From Alphaproteobacteria bacterium (GTDB taxonomy: Bacteria > Myxococcota_A > UBA796 > GCA-2862545): a DNA stretch of 64,000 nucleotides. Below are positions 41,959 through 51,242 of this stretch, one piece after another (within the stretch, counting starts at the first letter, position 1; each line of letters opens with the position of its first letter). The notes under the pieces are model-generated. The model was not told where the DNA came from and did no database searches. It worked only from the letters and a program-made list of their open reading frames with translations. The stretch covers positions 1 through 64,000 of the forward strand of contig JACKER010000032.1 of assembly GCA_020632925.1 (NCBI GenBank). Direction: 5' to 3'. Both the position numbers and the translations under genes were made by a program.

Positions 41959-42471
41959 CTACAGCATCCACCAGCCCCACAGCGCCACGAACAACAGCCC
42001 GAGGCCGCCGCCCAGGATCGCCGTGGCCGCCAGCGCCGCCATGTTCGTGCGCTCGGGCTCCGCAGGCCCGGGCTCGGGCGGTACGCGGACCACGACCGGA
42101 ACGGCGTCCTTGCGGCGCATGGGGGTCGGGGAGCGGTGGAGCAGGGGCACCTCGTCGATCGAGGCCTCCGCGCGCCAGCGGGTCGCCTCCTCGCTGTCGT
42201 GCTGGACCGTGGCCGGATCGATGACGGACTCGCCGATGAAGGACAGGGGCATGCGGTGGATCCGCACCGTCCGCGGGTCCTCGTCGCCCTCCAGGGAGCC
42301 CTCGGGATCGCCGGCCAGCGCCGTCGCCGGATCCTCGATCTCCTCGTCCCAGGCGGACAGACCGCGCTGGCCGAGCTCGGTCGGGTGGTCGGCGACGTCT
42401 TCGTCGTCCGCGAGCTGGCCTTCGAGCCGCGCCGCCAGCCAGGCGCTCACGTCACCCTGTTCCCGCTTCAA
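41959..42471 (-). CDS. C-tail-anchored acidic protein 2
   Basis: 170 aa. A long acidic, Asp/Glu-rich N-terminal region, a basic patch (MRRKD), a Pro/Glu stretch and one hydrophobic helix at the extreme C-terminus (AALAATAILGGGLGLLFVAL then WGWWML). It has the same build as 22730-23203 but no clear sequence similarity. Start TTG 42471 with a G-rich stretch upstream; uncertain. Confidence 0.6.
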   Translation of the reverse strand: MKREQGDVSAWLAARLEGQLADDEDVADHPTELGQRGLSAWDEEIEDPATALAGDPEGSLEGDEDPRTVRIHRMPLSFIGESVIDPATVQHDSEEATRWRAEASIDEVPLLHRSPTPMRRKDAVPVVVRVPPEPGPAEPERTNMAALAATAILGGGLGLLFVALWGWWML

Positions 42472-42518
42472 GACGTAGCCCCCCGACCTCCATTCTAGAC
42501 CGTACGCGACGCCGTTGG

Positions 42519-42524
42519 TACGCT
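42519..42524 (+). promoter_or_regulatory. Putative -10 box, leaderless start
   Basis: TACGCT ends exactly 6 nt before ATG 42531. Confidence 0.5.
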
Positions 42525-42530
42525 CGACCG

Positions 42531-42950
42531 ATGGACTCTCCGCTCCTCCGCCGTGTGTTGGCCCTCGCCCTGGGACTCCTGGGCGTGCTGTTGCTGCTGT
42601 TGCTGCTGTGGCCGACCAAGAAGCGGGAGCGCCCGTCCCCGAAGACCGAGCCCGTCCCCGTCGTGGCCGCGGCCGACGCGGACCCGGCGCACGCCGAGCG
42701 TGGCAAGGCGACGCTGGTGCACGGTCCCTCCATCGACGAGCTCCCCGAGCCCACCGAGAAGTGCGTGATGCTCGTCGAGTGGCACCAGCGCAACGTCCCC
42801 GCCTGGGTCATCGAGGACAACATGGACGCCCAGGCGATGAAGTTCGACGAGAAGGATCTCGCGTGCATGACCGCCGGTGGGCTTCCACCCCAGATCCTGG
42901 ACCGTGCGGAACAGAACGTGCTCCGCCCCCAGCCCACGTCCCCGCGGTGA
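42531..42950 (+). CDS. Membrane-anchored hypothetical protein
   Basis: 139 aa. One N-terminal helix with a Leu run (LLGVLLLLLLLW, about residues 9-27) followed by basic residues, then a periplasmic or cytoplasmic domain with two Cys (EKCVMLVEWHQRNVPAWVIE, DLACMTAGGLPPQI). The basic residues after the helix suggest the C-terminal domain is cytoplasmic. Family unknown. Confidence 0.65.
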   Translation: MDSPLLRRVLALALGLLGVLLLLLLLWPTKKRERPSPKTEPVPVVAAADADPAHAERGKATLVHGPSIDELPEPTEKCVMLVEWHQRNVPAWVIEDNMDAQAMKFDEKDLACMTAGGLPPQILDRAEQNVLRPQPTSPR

Positions 42951-43023
42951 GGCCTGGGGTCGACAGGGGCCCCGTCGTGCATATAGGGTGCCCCATTCAT
43001 CACCGGTCGTTGGGAGGTCGCCG

Positions 43024-43299
43024 ATGACCTTCGCGGAGCTGAACCCCGCGCTGAAGTCGAAGATCGAGCAGCTGGGCATGGATGCCGGCTCGATGTGGTC
43101 CGAGCAGTTCAGGGACGAGCGCGGTCGCGATCCGGAGCCCGAAGAGGTGGACGAGAAGTCGGAGACCGTCTCGGAGAAGCTGGCGCGCAGGGCGAGGAAG
43201 ATGCTCCAGGCCGAAGGGCTGCCCGTCGACGACGACATGGTGCGCGAGCTCCAGGAGCTCATCCAGTCGAAGTTCGTGGAGTTCGCCCTCGACTCCTGA
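43024..43299 (+). CDS. Small charged helical protein
   Basis: 91 aa, no Cys, strongly acidic and helical (SEQFRDERGRDPEPEEVDEK, VRELQELIQSKFVEF). GGGAGG is just upstream of ATG 43024, and TATAGG lies about 40 bases further up. No family recognised. Its 3' end overlaps the convergent HTTM gene by 41 bases. Confidence 0.65.
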   Translation: MTFAELNPALKSKIEQLGMDAGSMWSEQFRDERGRDPEPEEVDEKSETVSEKLARRARKMLQAEGLPVDDDMVRELQELIQSKFVEFALDS

Positions 43300-44212
43300 T
43301 CTCGTCGGGGTGGAGGAACGCCCAGTAGAGCGCCATCATCCCCCATGGGAAGATGCCGAGCTCCATGGTCGCGGCCAGCAGGACGTGGAACAGCATCCCG
43401 GTGGCGATCCAGACCCAGTGCAGCCGGTAGCGCTCGAAGGCCCGGCGAAAGCGGCCGGGCTCCCCGAGCGGCGGGAAGTAGTGGAGGAGCACCAGCGGGT
43501 AGCTGCACTGGAACAGGATGGTCACCACCGTCCCCACCTGCGTGAGGAAGTAGGGCACGGGCTGATCCAGCCAGGTGAACGGCCACGCCGACACCGACCA
43601 GTCCTTGAGCACCACGTACAAGGCCGACCAGCCGCCCCACGGCCACCACTGCTGGGCATACTTCTGGACGCCCGCCGTGAAGTACATGACGACGATCTGG
43701 AGCACCAGGAGGTACCGAGGCCAGGCGGGCAGCGGCACCCGCTCGCCGGCGAGACCCTCCCCCCGGAGCGCGGCGTCGACCGAGAAGCGCCGACCCGCCG
43801 ACGAGAAGGCCAGCAGCATGAGGACGTTGCGCAGCAGCGTGTCGATGCCCCGGTCCCCGTCGGGCAGGATCACCATCCACTGCGCCGACAGCAGCATCGT
43901 GGCGAACGCGGCGGTCCGCGTGAACAGACCGATGGTCAGCAGCAGCTCGCCGACCGCCATCGCCCCGAACAGCAGCCAGGCAGCGCGCTCGTCCGTCCCC
44001 ACCCAGCGGAACCACCAGACCCACTCGGCGCCCGTGCCGGACAGCTCGCCCACCGAGCCGTGACCCATCAGCGGCACGACGAGCCCCAGGCGCCAGGTGG
44101 TCAGCAGGTCGGCCAGCATGACCAGGCCGACGCCGATCCGCACCAGCGCCTGGACGTCCGCCGCCTCGCGACGGTCCCAGGTGGCGACCCACCAGCGCCA
44201 GAGCGAGCTCAC
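43259..44212 (-). CDS. HTTM-domain membrane protein (gamma-carboxylase-like)
   Basis: 317 aa with about eight helices. ALVRIGVGLVMLADLLTTWR, the WFRWVG segment, FTRTAAFATMLLSAQWM, and YFTAGVQKYAQQWWPWGGW match the HTTM domain related to vitamin K-dependent gamma-carboxylase. Bacterial members are of unknown function. The GTG start overlaps the stop of the upstream gene (GTGA); that pairing is probably functional. Confidence 0.88.
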   Translation of the reverse strand: MSSLWRWWVATWDRREAADVQALVRIGVGLVMLADLLTTWRLGLVVPLMGHGSVGELSGTGAEWVWWFRWVGTDERAAWLLFGAMAVGELLLTIGLFTRTAAFATMLLSAQWMVILPDGDRGIDTLLRNVLMLLAFSSAGRRFSVDAALRGEGLAGERVPLPAWPRYLLVLQIVVMYFTAGVQKYAQQWWPWGGWSALYVVLKDWSVSAWPFTWLDQPVPYFLTQVGTVVTILFQCSYPLVLLHYFPPLGEPGRFRRAFERYRLHWVWIATGMLFHVLLAATMELGIFPWGMMALYWAFLHPDEIRSRGRTPRTSTG

Positions 44213-44862
44213 GGCTCCCTCCGGGTCTCGATCACGTGGCGGACCTCGATCCGCGGATCGGGCTCCTGCGACGGCGTCGTCGTGTGCGTCCGCAGCGACC
44301 GCACCTCCACCGCGACGATGGTGGGGTCGGCGGCCATCGCGCGGTGCGAGATCCACTTGGCGAAACGCTGGTAGTTCCCGCGCGGCTTGTTCCGGAAGCC
44401 GCCGGCGTCGTACACGCCGCGGATCCGGCGGTACGCCAGCAGGTCGGCGGCCCAGTCGTGTTCGGGATCGAGCCGCTGGAACGCGATCTCGTAGCCCGCG
44501 CGGCCTTCGCGTCGGATGCGGATCTGCAGCCGGACCGGGTGGGTGTCCGGGTTCGCGAACAGCGCCCAGCCCTGGTTGGTGCCGGTGATGCGGAAGAAGG
44601 AGCGGAACGGGGCGAGCGCCGCACGGTGGGCGCCCCCGATGCGCTCGGTCCACCAAATGACCTCCTCGCCGAGCTGCTCGGGCGTCCGCTCCAGGCCCAG
44701 CGCGGTGAGCCGCTCCGCCCAACGGCGGACCTCCTCGGCGCTCACGGGGTTCCGCAGGTCGTTCTGGGTCACGACGTGCGGGATGGGTGCGGCGGCGAGC
44801 CCGTGCACGGCGATCACGATCGCCAGCACCAACGCGCGTAACCTTGCATCGATCTCGGGCAT
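44209..44862 (-). CDS. Exported/membrane protein coupled to the HTTM gene
   Basis: About 217 aa. N-terminal hydrophobic segment (LRALVLAIVIAVHGLAAAP) that may be a signal peptide or anchor. The rest is a soluble domain with RSFFRITGTNQGWALFANPD, AAGLLAYRRIRG-like helices and KWISHRAMAADPTIVAVEV. Proteins of this type often sit beside HTTM genes and may be the second subunit. The start is uncertain; ATG 44883 or 44874 are possible. Confidence 0.65.
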   Translation of the reverse strand: MPEIDARLRALVLAIVIAVHGLAAAPIPHVVTQNDLRNPVSAEEVRRWAERLTALGLERTPEQLGEEVIWWTERIGGAHRAALAPFRSFFRITGTNQGWALFANPDTHPVRLQIRIRREGRAGYEIAFQRLDPEHDWAADLLAYRRIRGVYDAGGFRNKPRGNYQRFAKWISHRAMAADPTIVAVEVRSLRTHTTTPSQEPDPRIEVRHVIETRREP

Positions 44863-44936
44863 CGCGGCCCACATAGCTCGCACGGTGGGGGAGGGGACCG
44901 CGCGCAGCCATCCGCTGCCGCGGGTTACTCGCGGTC

Positions 44937-45869
44937 GTGACCACGCCCTCCCTGCTGGTGCTCACCAACCCCCGCTCCGGCGCCAACCGCCGGGATCGTG
45001 GCCTCGCTGGCCGGCTCCGGCAGCTCGTGCCCGACGCGCGCCTCGAGGCGCCCGCGGATCTGGAGGCGCTCGCCCACGTCGTGCGTGACGCGCTCGCGAC
45101 GGGCGTGACCCGCGTGGCGGTCCACGGTGGCGACGGCACCCTCCACCGCGTGCTGACCGCCTGGCACCACGCCGCCCCCGACGCCGCGATGCCGGAGGTC
45201 GCCATCCTCCGCGGGGGGACGATGAACATCGTGGCGGACTCGGTCGGGGTTCGCGAGAAGCCCGAGGTCTTCCTCCCGCGGGTCACGAGCGGCGACGTGC
45301 GGCTCACCACGCGCCGGCTGCTCCGCGTCGAGGTCGACGACGCGCCCCCGGTGGTGGGCTTCCTGTCCGGCAACGGCATCGTCGCCCGCTTCCTCGAGAA
45401 GTACTACGAGACCGAGGACCCCACGCCCGCCGATGCGGCCCGACTCCTGCTGCGCGGGTCGCTCTCGGCCATGGTCGGGGGGCGCCTCGCGCGCGACCTC
45501 GTCCGTCCCTATGTCGGCGCGGTGATCGTCGACGGCGAGCGGCTGACCGGCGAGCGCTGGACGGCGGTGGCCATCGGCAGCGTCGAGCAGATGGGGCTCG
45601 GCTTCCGGGTCTTCCACCGCATCGGCGATCGGCTGGACGCCTTCCAGGTCGTCGCGCTCGGCGGCAGCATCGCCGACCTCGCGCGCGAGCTGCCCTCGCT
45701 GTACCGTGGAAGGGGCGTGCATCGGCCCAAGGACTCCGTCCACGTCATCGCCGAGCTGCGCCTCGAGGCCGACGAACCCATCCCGATGATGGTCGACGGC
45801 GACTTCTACCGCGCCGACCGCGGCCGGGTCCGCATCGCCCTCGGTCCCACGGTCCCGTTCGTCACCTGA
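44937..45869 (+). CDS. Diacylglycerol/sphingosine kinase-like lipid kinase
   Basis: 310 aa. NPRSGANRR near residue 10 and HGGDGTLHRV near 63 are the phosphate-binding and catalytic motifs of the DAGK catalytic domain; a C-terminal beta domain with MGLGFRVFHRI and MMVDGDFY follows. Members phosphorylate diacylglycerol, ceramide or related lipids at the inner membrane. GTG 44937 has TTACTC in the -10 position for a leaderless start but no Shine-Dalgarno. Confidence 0.92.
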   Translation: MTTPSLLVLTNPRSGANRRDRGLAGRLRQLVPDARLEAPADLEALAHVVRDALATGVTRVAVHGGDGTLHRVLTAWHHAAPDAAMPEVAILRGGTMNIVADSVGVREKPEVFLPRVTSGDVRLTTRRLLRVEVDDAPPVVGFLSGNGIVARFLEKYYETEDPTPADAARLLLRGSLSAMVGGRLARDLVRPYVGAVIVDGERLTGERWTAVAIGSVEQMGLGFRVFHRIGDRLDAFQVVALGGSIADLARELPSLYRGRGVHRPKDSVHVIAELRLEADEPIPMMVDGDFYRADRGRVRIALGPTVPFVT

Positions 45870-46020
45870 CCGTCGCCCCGCCGACGGATGCGCGCCACGC
45901 GCGGATCACGGGTGCGTCCGGCGCCGCACGCCGTTTCGATCGGACGGTCCGTTACAATCGGTGACCCCCCTTGGCCCGTGCCGACATCCCGTCGACACTG
46001 CGGTCCTCCTCGGAGGTCCA

Positions 46021-46242
46021 GTGTCCCAGAGTGCGCTCGTGGCCGTCCTGCTCGAAGAGCCCGATCCCGTCCACCGCTCCCGCGCCCACCTCGCTCTCGG
46101 ACAGAGGGCCCTCGAACAGAAGAACCTCCAGGCCGCTCGCGAGCACCTCGAAGAGGCGGCCGACCTCGACCCGACCGACGAGACGCCGCGCAAGCTGCTC
46201 TCCCGGATCCAGCCCCGGCGCCGTTTCCTCTCGCTGTTCTGA
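46021..46242 (+). CDS. Small TPR-like protein
   Basis: 73 aa from GTG 46021, with GGAGG 4 nt upstream. One and a half TPR-like hairpins (RAHLALGQRALEQKNLQAAR, EHLEEAADLDPTDETPRKLL) and a basic, aromatic C-terminus RRRFLSLF. TTACAAT at 45952-45958 is a good -10 box. Probably a small adaptor; no partner evident. Confidence 0.65.
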   Translation: MSQSALVAVLLEEPDPVHRSRAHLALGQRALEQKNLQAAREHLEEAADLDPTDETPRKLLSRIQPRRRFLSLF

Positions 46243-46245
46243 GGC

Positions 46246-46635
46246 CTACTTCCGCTTCCCGCGCTTGGGCGTGGGGCCGGGCGCGGGCGCCGTGGGGGTG
46301 GGTGTCCCGACCGACGGGGTCGGGAAGCTCTTCGTCTGCACCCACGTCTGCCAGGCGATCATCGCGAACACGAAGCCGATGATCAGCAGCGTGATCCCCG
46401 TGGACAGGCAGCCCGTGAAGCAGCCTGCGACACGCGCGGTGATCGAGTCGAACAGGCTGCCCGCGACGTGGCCCACGTCCACGTCCGGACCGTGGATCTC
46501 CACCTTCGTGACGTGCACGACCTTCGGAGGCTCGGCCTTCGGGGCGGGTTTCGGCAGGGCGGCACCGCAGTAGCCGCACTCCCCCTTCTCCACCATGGCG
46601 GCAGTCGCCATCGCGCCGCATCCCGGGCACTTCAC
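46246..46635 (-). CDS. Zinc-ribbon membrane protein
   Basis: 129 aa. N-terminal zinc ribbon MKCPGCGAMATAAMVEKGEC then GYCGA (C4), a Pro/Lys segment, one transmembrane helix near 86-105 (GITLLIIGFVFAMIAW) and a Thr/Pro-rich basic tail ending PKRGKRK. GTG 46635 is 5 nt after GGAGG. Convergent with the small TPR gene, 3 bases apart. Function unknown. Confidence 0.75.
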   Translation of the reverse strand: MKCPGCGAMATAAMVEKGECGYCGAALPKPAPKAEPPKVVHVTKVEIHGPDVDVGHVAGSLFDSITARVAGCFTGCLSTGITLLIIGFVFAMIAWQTWVQTKSFPTPSVGTPTPTAPAPGPTPKRGKRK

Positions 46636-46713
46636 GTCCACCTCCCCGCCGAATGTAGCGCGCGGGTGCAAGATCGGGCGGACCTGGGTCGTTGTCCTCG
46701 CGGAGGCGAAAGG

Positions 46714-46971
46714 ATGAACCGCAACGAAACCATGCTCGCGGTCGGTCTCGAGGTCGGACCCGGCGTGTTCCTGCAGACCTTCGGCATCGGTCATCTGTAC
46801 GCGGGCCGCACGTCGACCGGCATCGCGATCATGGCCAGCTACTGGGTCCTGCAGGCCATCAACGCCATGCTGATCCCGTTCTTCGTCGGCTGGATCACGG
46901 CGCCGCTGACCTTCCTGGCGTACCTCGTGTTCTGCCCGACCAACGTGCTCGGGTCGGACGCACGGCGGTAG
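46714..46971 (+). CDS. Small TM2-like membrane protein
   Basis: 85 aa, two or three helices. GPGVFLQTFGIGHLYAGR resembles the first helix and turn of TM2-type proteins, followed by STGIAIMASYWVLQAIN and a second hydrophobic pair. Good GGAGG/AAGG upstream of ATG 46714. Function unknown. Confidence 0.7.
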   Translation: MNRNETMLAVGLEVGPGVFLQTFGIGHLYAGRTSTGIAIMASYWVLQAINAMLIPFFVGWITAPLTFLAYLVFCPTNVLGSDARR

Positions 46972-46988
46972 GTCGCGGCGCGGCGCAG

Positions 46989-46994
46989 TATCCT
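46989..46994 (+). promoter_or_regulatory. Putative -10 box, leaderless start
   Basis: TATCCT ends exactly 6 nt before the GTG at 47001. Confidence 0.5.
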
Positions 46995-47000
46995 GCGACC

Positions 47001-48527
47001 GTGCGACCCTGGTCCCGACGAGCCCTGCTGACCGGTGCCGGCGCCCTGCTCGCCGGTTGCCCGCGCCCGTCGACGGACGGCGACGGCCGACCGAAGCCTG
47101 CCCACACGGGGTCCACCGGGCTGCCGCTGCCCGACCGGCCGCACCTGATCTACGTGTTCGTCGATCAGCTCCGCTGGGACGCGATCGGCGCCCTGGGCCA
47201 GCCGCTGCGGGTGACGCCCGTGCTGGATGCGTTCGCGGAGGAGGCGGTGAGCTTCCGGCGGTGCGTGACCAACGCCCCCTCGTGTCGTCCGGCGCGCGCC
47301 ACGATGATGACGGGGCTCCACGTGTTCGAGCACGGGGTGAGCGGCGGCAGCGCCGACCCCGATCCGGCGCTGGGCTCGCACGTCGCGAGGATCCGGGACG
47401 AGGCCGGCTACCACACCGCGCTCGTGGGCAAGGCCGATCTGCACCACGAGACGGGTCACCTGGCGGACCACGCGGATCGTCTGGCGGCCTGGGGCTTCGA
47501 CACGTCGGTCGAGCTGCCGGACCCGCCGCGCTGGGACCTTCAGTCGGCGCACTCGGACCACCTGACCGCCACCACGCCGACGGGGGAGACGGACAAGTAC
47601 CTGCGCTGGCAGGACTACGTGCAGCGGTACACCTGGGACGCGCCTCCCCCCGACGAGCCGCCCTGGGAGCTGGGCGCCTGGGACCACCTCGACACCTACT
47701 GTGCGGAGCGGGCCGCGGAGCTCGTGCGGACCAGGACCGATCCGCGTCCCCTGTACCTGCAGGCCTGCTTCCCCGGACCTCGCTCGCCCTTCGACGCGCC
47801 GAGGGTCTTCGTCGACGCCTTCGACCCGTACGACCCGCGGCTGCAGCTGCCCATCCTGGAGGCCCCACAGGCGCCGGTCGCGCCCTTCGTGACGCAGACG
47901 ATGGCGCGCCAGGGCGAGCCGTGGAGCGAGACCTCCGCACGCCGCCTGCTCACCCGCTACTACGCCAAGATCAACCTGGTCGATCACGGGATCGGCGTAC
48001 TCTTCGACGCGCTGCGGGAGGCCGGGATGTGGGACGACGCGTGGGTGATCGTCCACGCCGACCACGGCGAGCTCGCCGCCGACCACCTGATGACGGGCCG
48101 GATCGCCGCCTACGAGGGGGCCATCCGCGTGCCGTTGATGATCAAGCCGCCGCGCGGTGGGGCGGGGATCGTGGTGGAGGATCTCGTCGATCAGCGCGAC
48201 GTCACGGCGACGCTGCTGTCCGCGGCGGGCCTGGACCCGGCCGGCATGGGCGACCGCGACCTCGGCCCGGACGTGCTCGCGGGGCGTGGGCCGGGCGACA
48301 AGATCGTGATGTTCGAGAACCTCGGCATGGTCGGGCTGCGCGACGACCAGCGGAAGCTCACGTGGGACCTCGCGCTGGGCCAGCCGACGGAGCTGTACCT
48401 GCTCGACGAGGACCCGCAGGAGCTCGTGAACCGCGTCCACGACCCCGGTCAGCAGGGCGAGGTCGGGCGCCTGGTGGACGAGCTGCGCGCGCGCCGGCCG
48501 CTGGAGGTGGACGAGTGGACGGGGTGA
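47001..48527 (+). CDS. Sulfatase, probable lipoprotein exported by Tat or Sec
   Basis: 508 aa. The start RPWSRRALLTGAGALLAGC has a twin-Arg-like segment and a lipobox at Cys20. The alkaline-phosphatase-superfamily sulfatase core has FVDQLRWDAIGALG (metal), the formylglycine site C-R-P-A-R at 95-99 (needs a formylglycine-generating enzyme), VGKADLHHETG and VIVHADHGE (metal/catalytic). Choline-sulfatase-like enzymes share the VDQLR form. Coupled to the next gene by a 4-base gap. Confidence 0.92.
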   Translation: MRPWSRRALLTGAGALLAGCPRPSTDGDGRPKPAHTGSTGLPLPDRPHLIYVFVDQLRWDAIGALGQPLRVTPVLDAFAEEAVSFRRCVTNAPSCRPARATMMTGLHVFEHGVSGGSADPDPALGSHVARIRDEAGYHTALVGKADLHHETGHLADHADRLAAWGFDTSVELPDPPRWDLQSAHSDHLTATTPTGETDKYLRWQDYVQRYTWDAPPPDEPPWELGAWDHLDTYCAERAAELVRTRTDPRPLYLQACFPGPRSPFDAPRVFVDAFDPYDPRLQLPILEAPQAPVAPFVTQTMARQGEPWSETSARRLLTRYYAKINLVDHGIGVLFDALREAGMWDDAWVIVHADHGELAADHLMTGRIAAYEGAIRVPLMIKPPRGGAGIVVEDLVDQRDVTATLLSAAGLDPAGMGDRDLGPDVLAGRGPGDKIVMFENLGMVGLRDDQRKLTWDLALGQPTELYLLDEDPQELVNRVHDPGQQGEVGRLVDELRARRPLEVDEWTG

Positions 48528-48531
48528 TCGC

Positions 48532-49284
48532 GTGACGGCCGCGGTGCGTGGGCTGCTGGCCGGGTACGACCGCAACAGCGGGCTGACCGGGGTCTCCATG
48601 GTCCTCGGGTATGCGGCGATCGGTTGGATCTGGCGTCGATACCTCGACTTCTCCCTCGGGATCGACTGGCTCCTGGTCGGGATCTGGGTGTTCATGACGG
48701 CCCTGCTGTGCTGGGGCATCGCCCCGCGTCGGGACCTCGTGCGGGCGGCGGTCGGGCTCGCGGGCGGGCTGTACATCGAGTCCTGGGGCACCGTGACCAA
48801 CCTCTGGTGGTACTTCACGTCCGAGCGGCCACCGATCTGGATCCTGCCGGCGTGGCCGGTGGCGGCGATCGCGATCGACCGGCTGTCCCGCGCGCTGGAC
48901 GTGGTGCTGCCGGAGGAGGACCTGCGCTTCGTGTGGTGGGGGACACTGCCCCCCTTCGTCGTGACGATGGTGATCTTCACGCTGCCCTACGCCCACGAGC
49001 CGCTCACCCGGCTGTCCTGGGCGGCCATGCTGGTGGTGCTGGTGGTCCCGGGGCGGTTGCGGCAGGACGTGACGCTGATGCTCGCGGGAGCGGGGCTGGG
49101 GATCTTCCTCGAGTACTGGGGGACCTCCCGCCACTGCTGGAACTACTACACACGCGAGATCCCGCCGATCGCGGCCGTCCTCGCCCACGGCTACGCCGCC
49201 GTCGCCTTCCAGCGGGTGGCGGCCGTCGTGGAGCGCGTGCTGGAGCCCGTCCTGGGGCCGAGTGTCGTGCCCCGTTTCCGTTGA
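48532..49284 (+). CDS. Membrane protein with an internal duplication
   Basis: 250 aa, about six helices. Residues 68-120 and 177-229 are homologous: the first has GGLYIESWGTVTNLWWYFTS followed by ERPPI, the second LGIFLEYWGTSRHCWNYYTR followed by EIPPI. The shared core is E-(S/Y)-WGT, then W-x-Y-(F/Y)-T-x-E-x-PPI. The conserved Glu, Trp and Tyr in both copies suggest a symmetrical binding site. No named family is recognised. GTG start 4 bases after the sulfatase stop. Confidence 0.75.
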   Translation: MTAAVRGLLAGYDRNSGLTGVSMVLGYAAIGWIWRRYLDFSLGIDWLLVGIWVFMTALLCWGIAPRRDLVRAAVGLAGGLYIESWGTVTNLWWYFTSERPPIWILPAWPVAAIAIDRLSRALDVVLPEEDLRFVWWGTLPPFVVTMVIFTLPYAHEPLTRLSWAAMLVVLVVPGRLRQDVTLMLAGAGLGIFLEYWGTSRHCWNYYTREIPPIAAVLAHGYAAVAFQRVAAVVERVLEPVLGPSVVPRFR

Positions 49285-49322
49285 GCGGGCCTCCGGTGTC
49301 CATCTGGTAGGCTGGGAGCGCG

Positions 49323-51239
<1,917 letters not shown>

Positions 51240-51242
51240 CCG

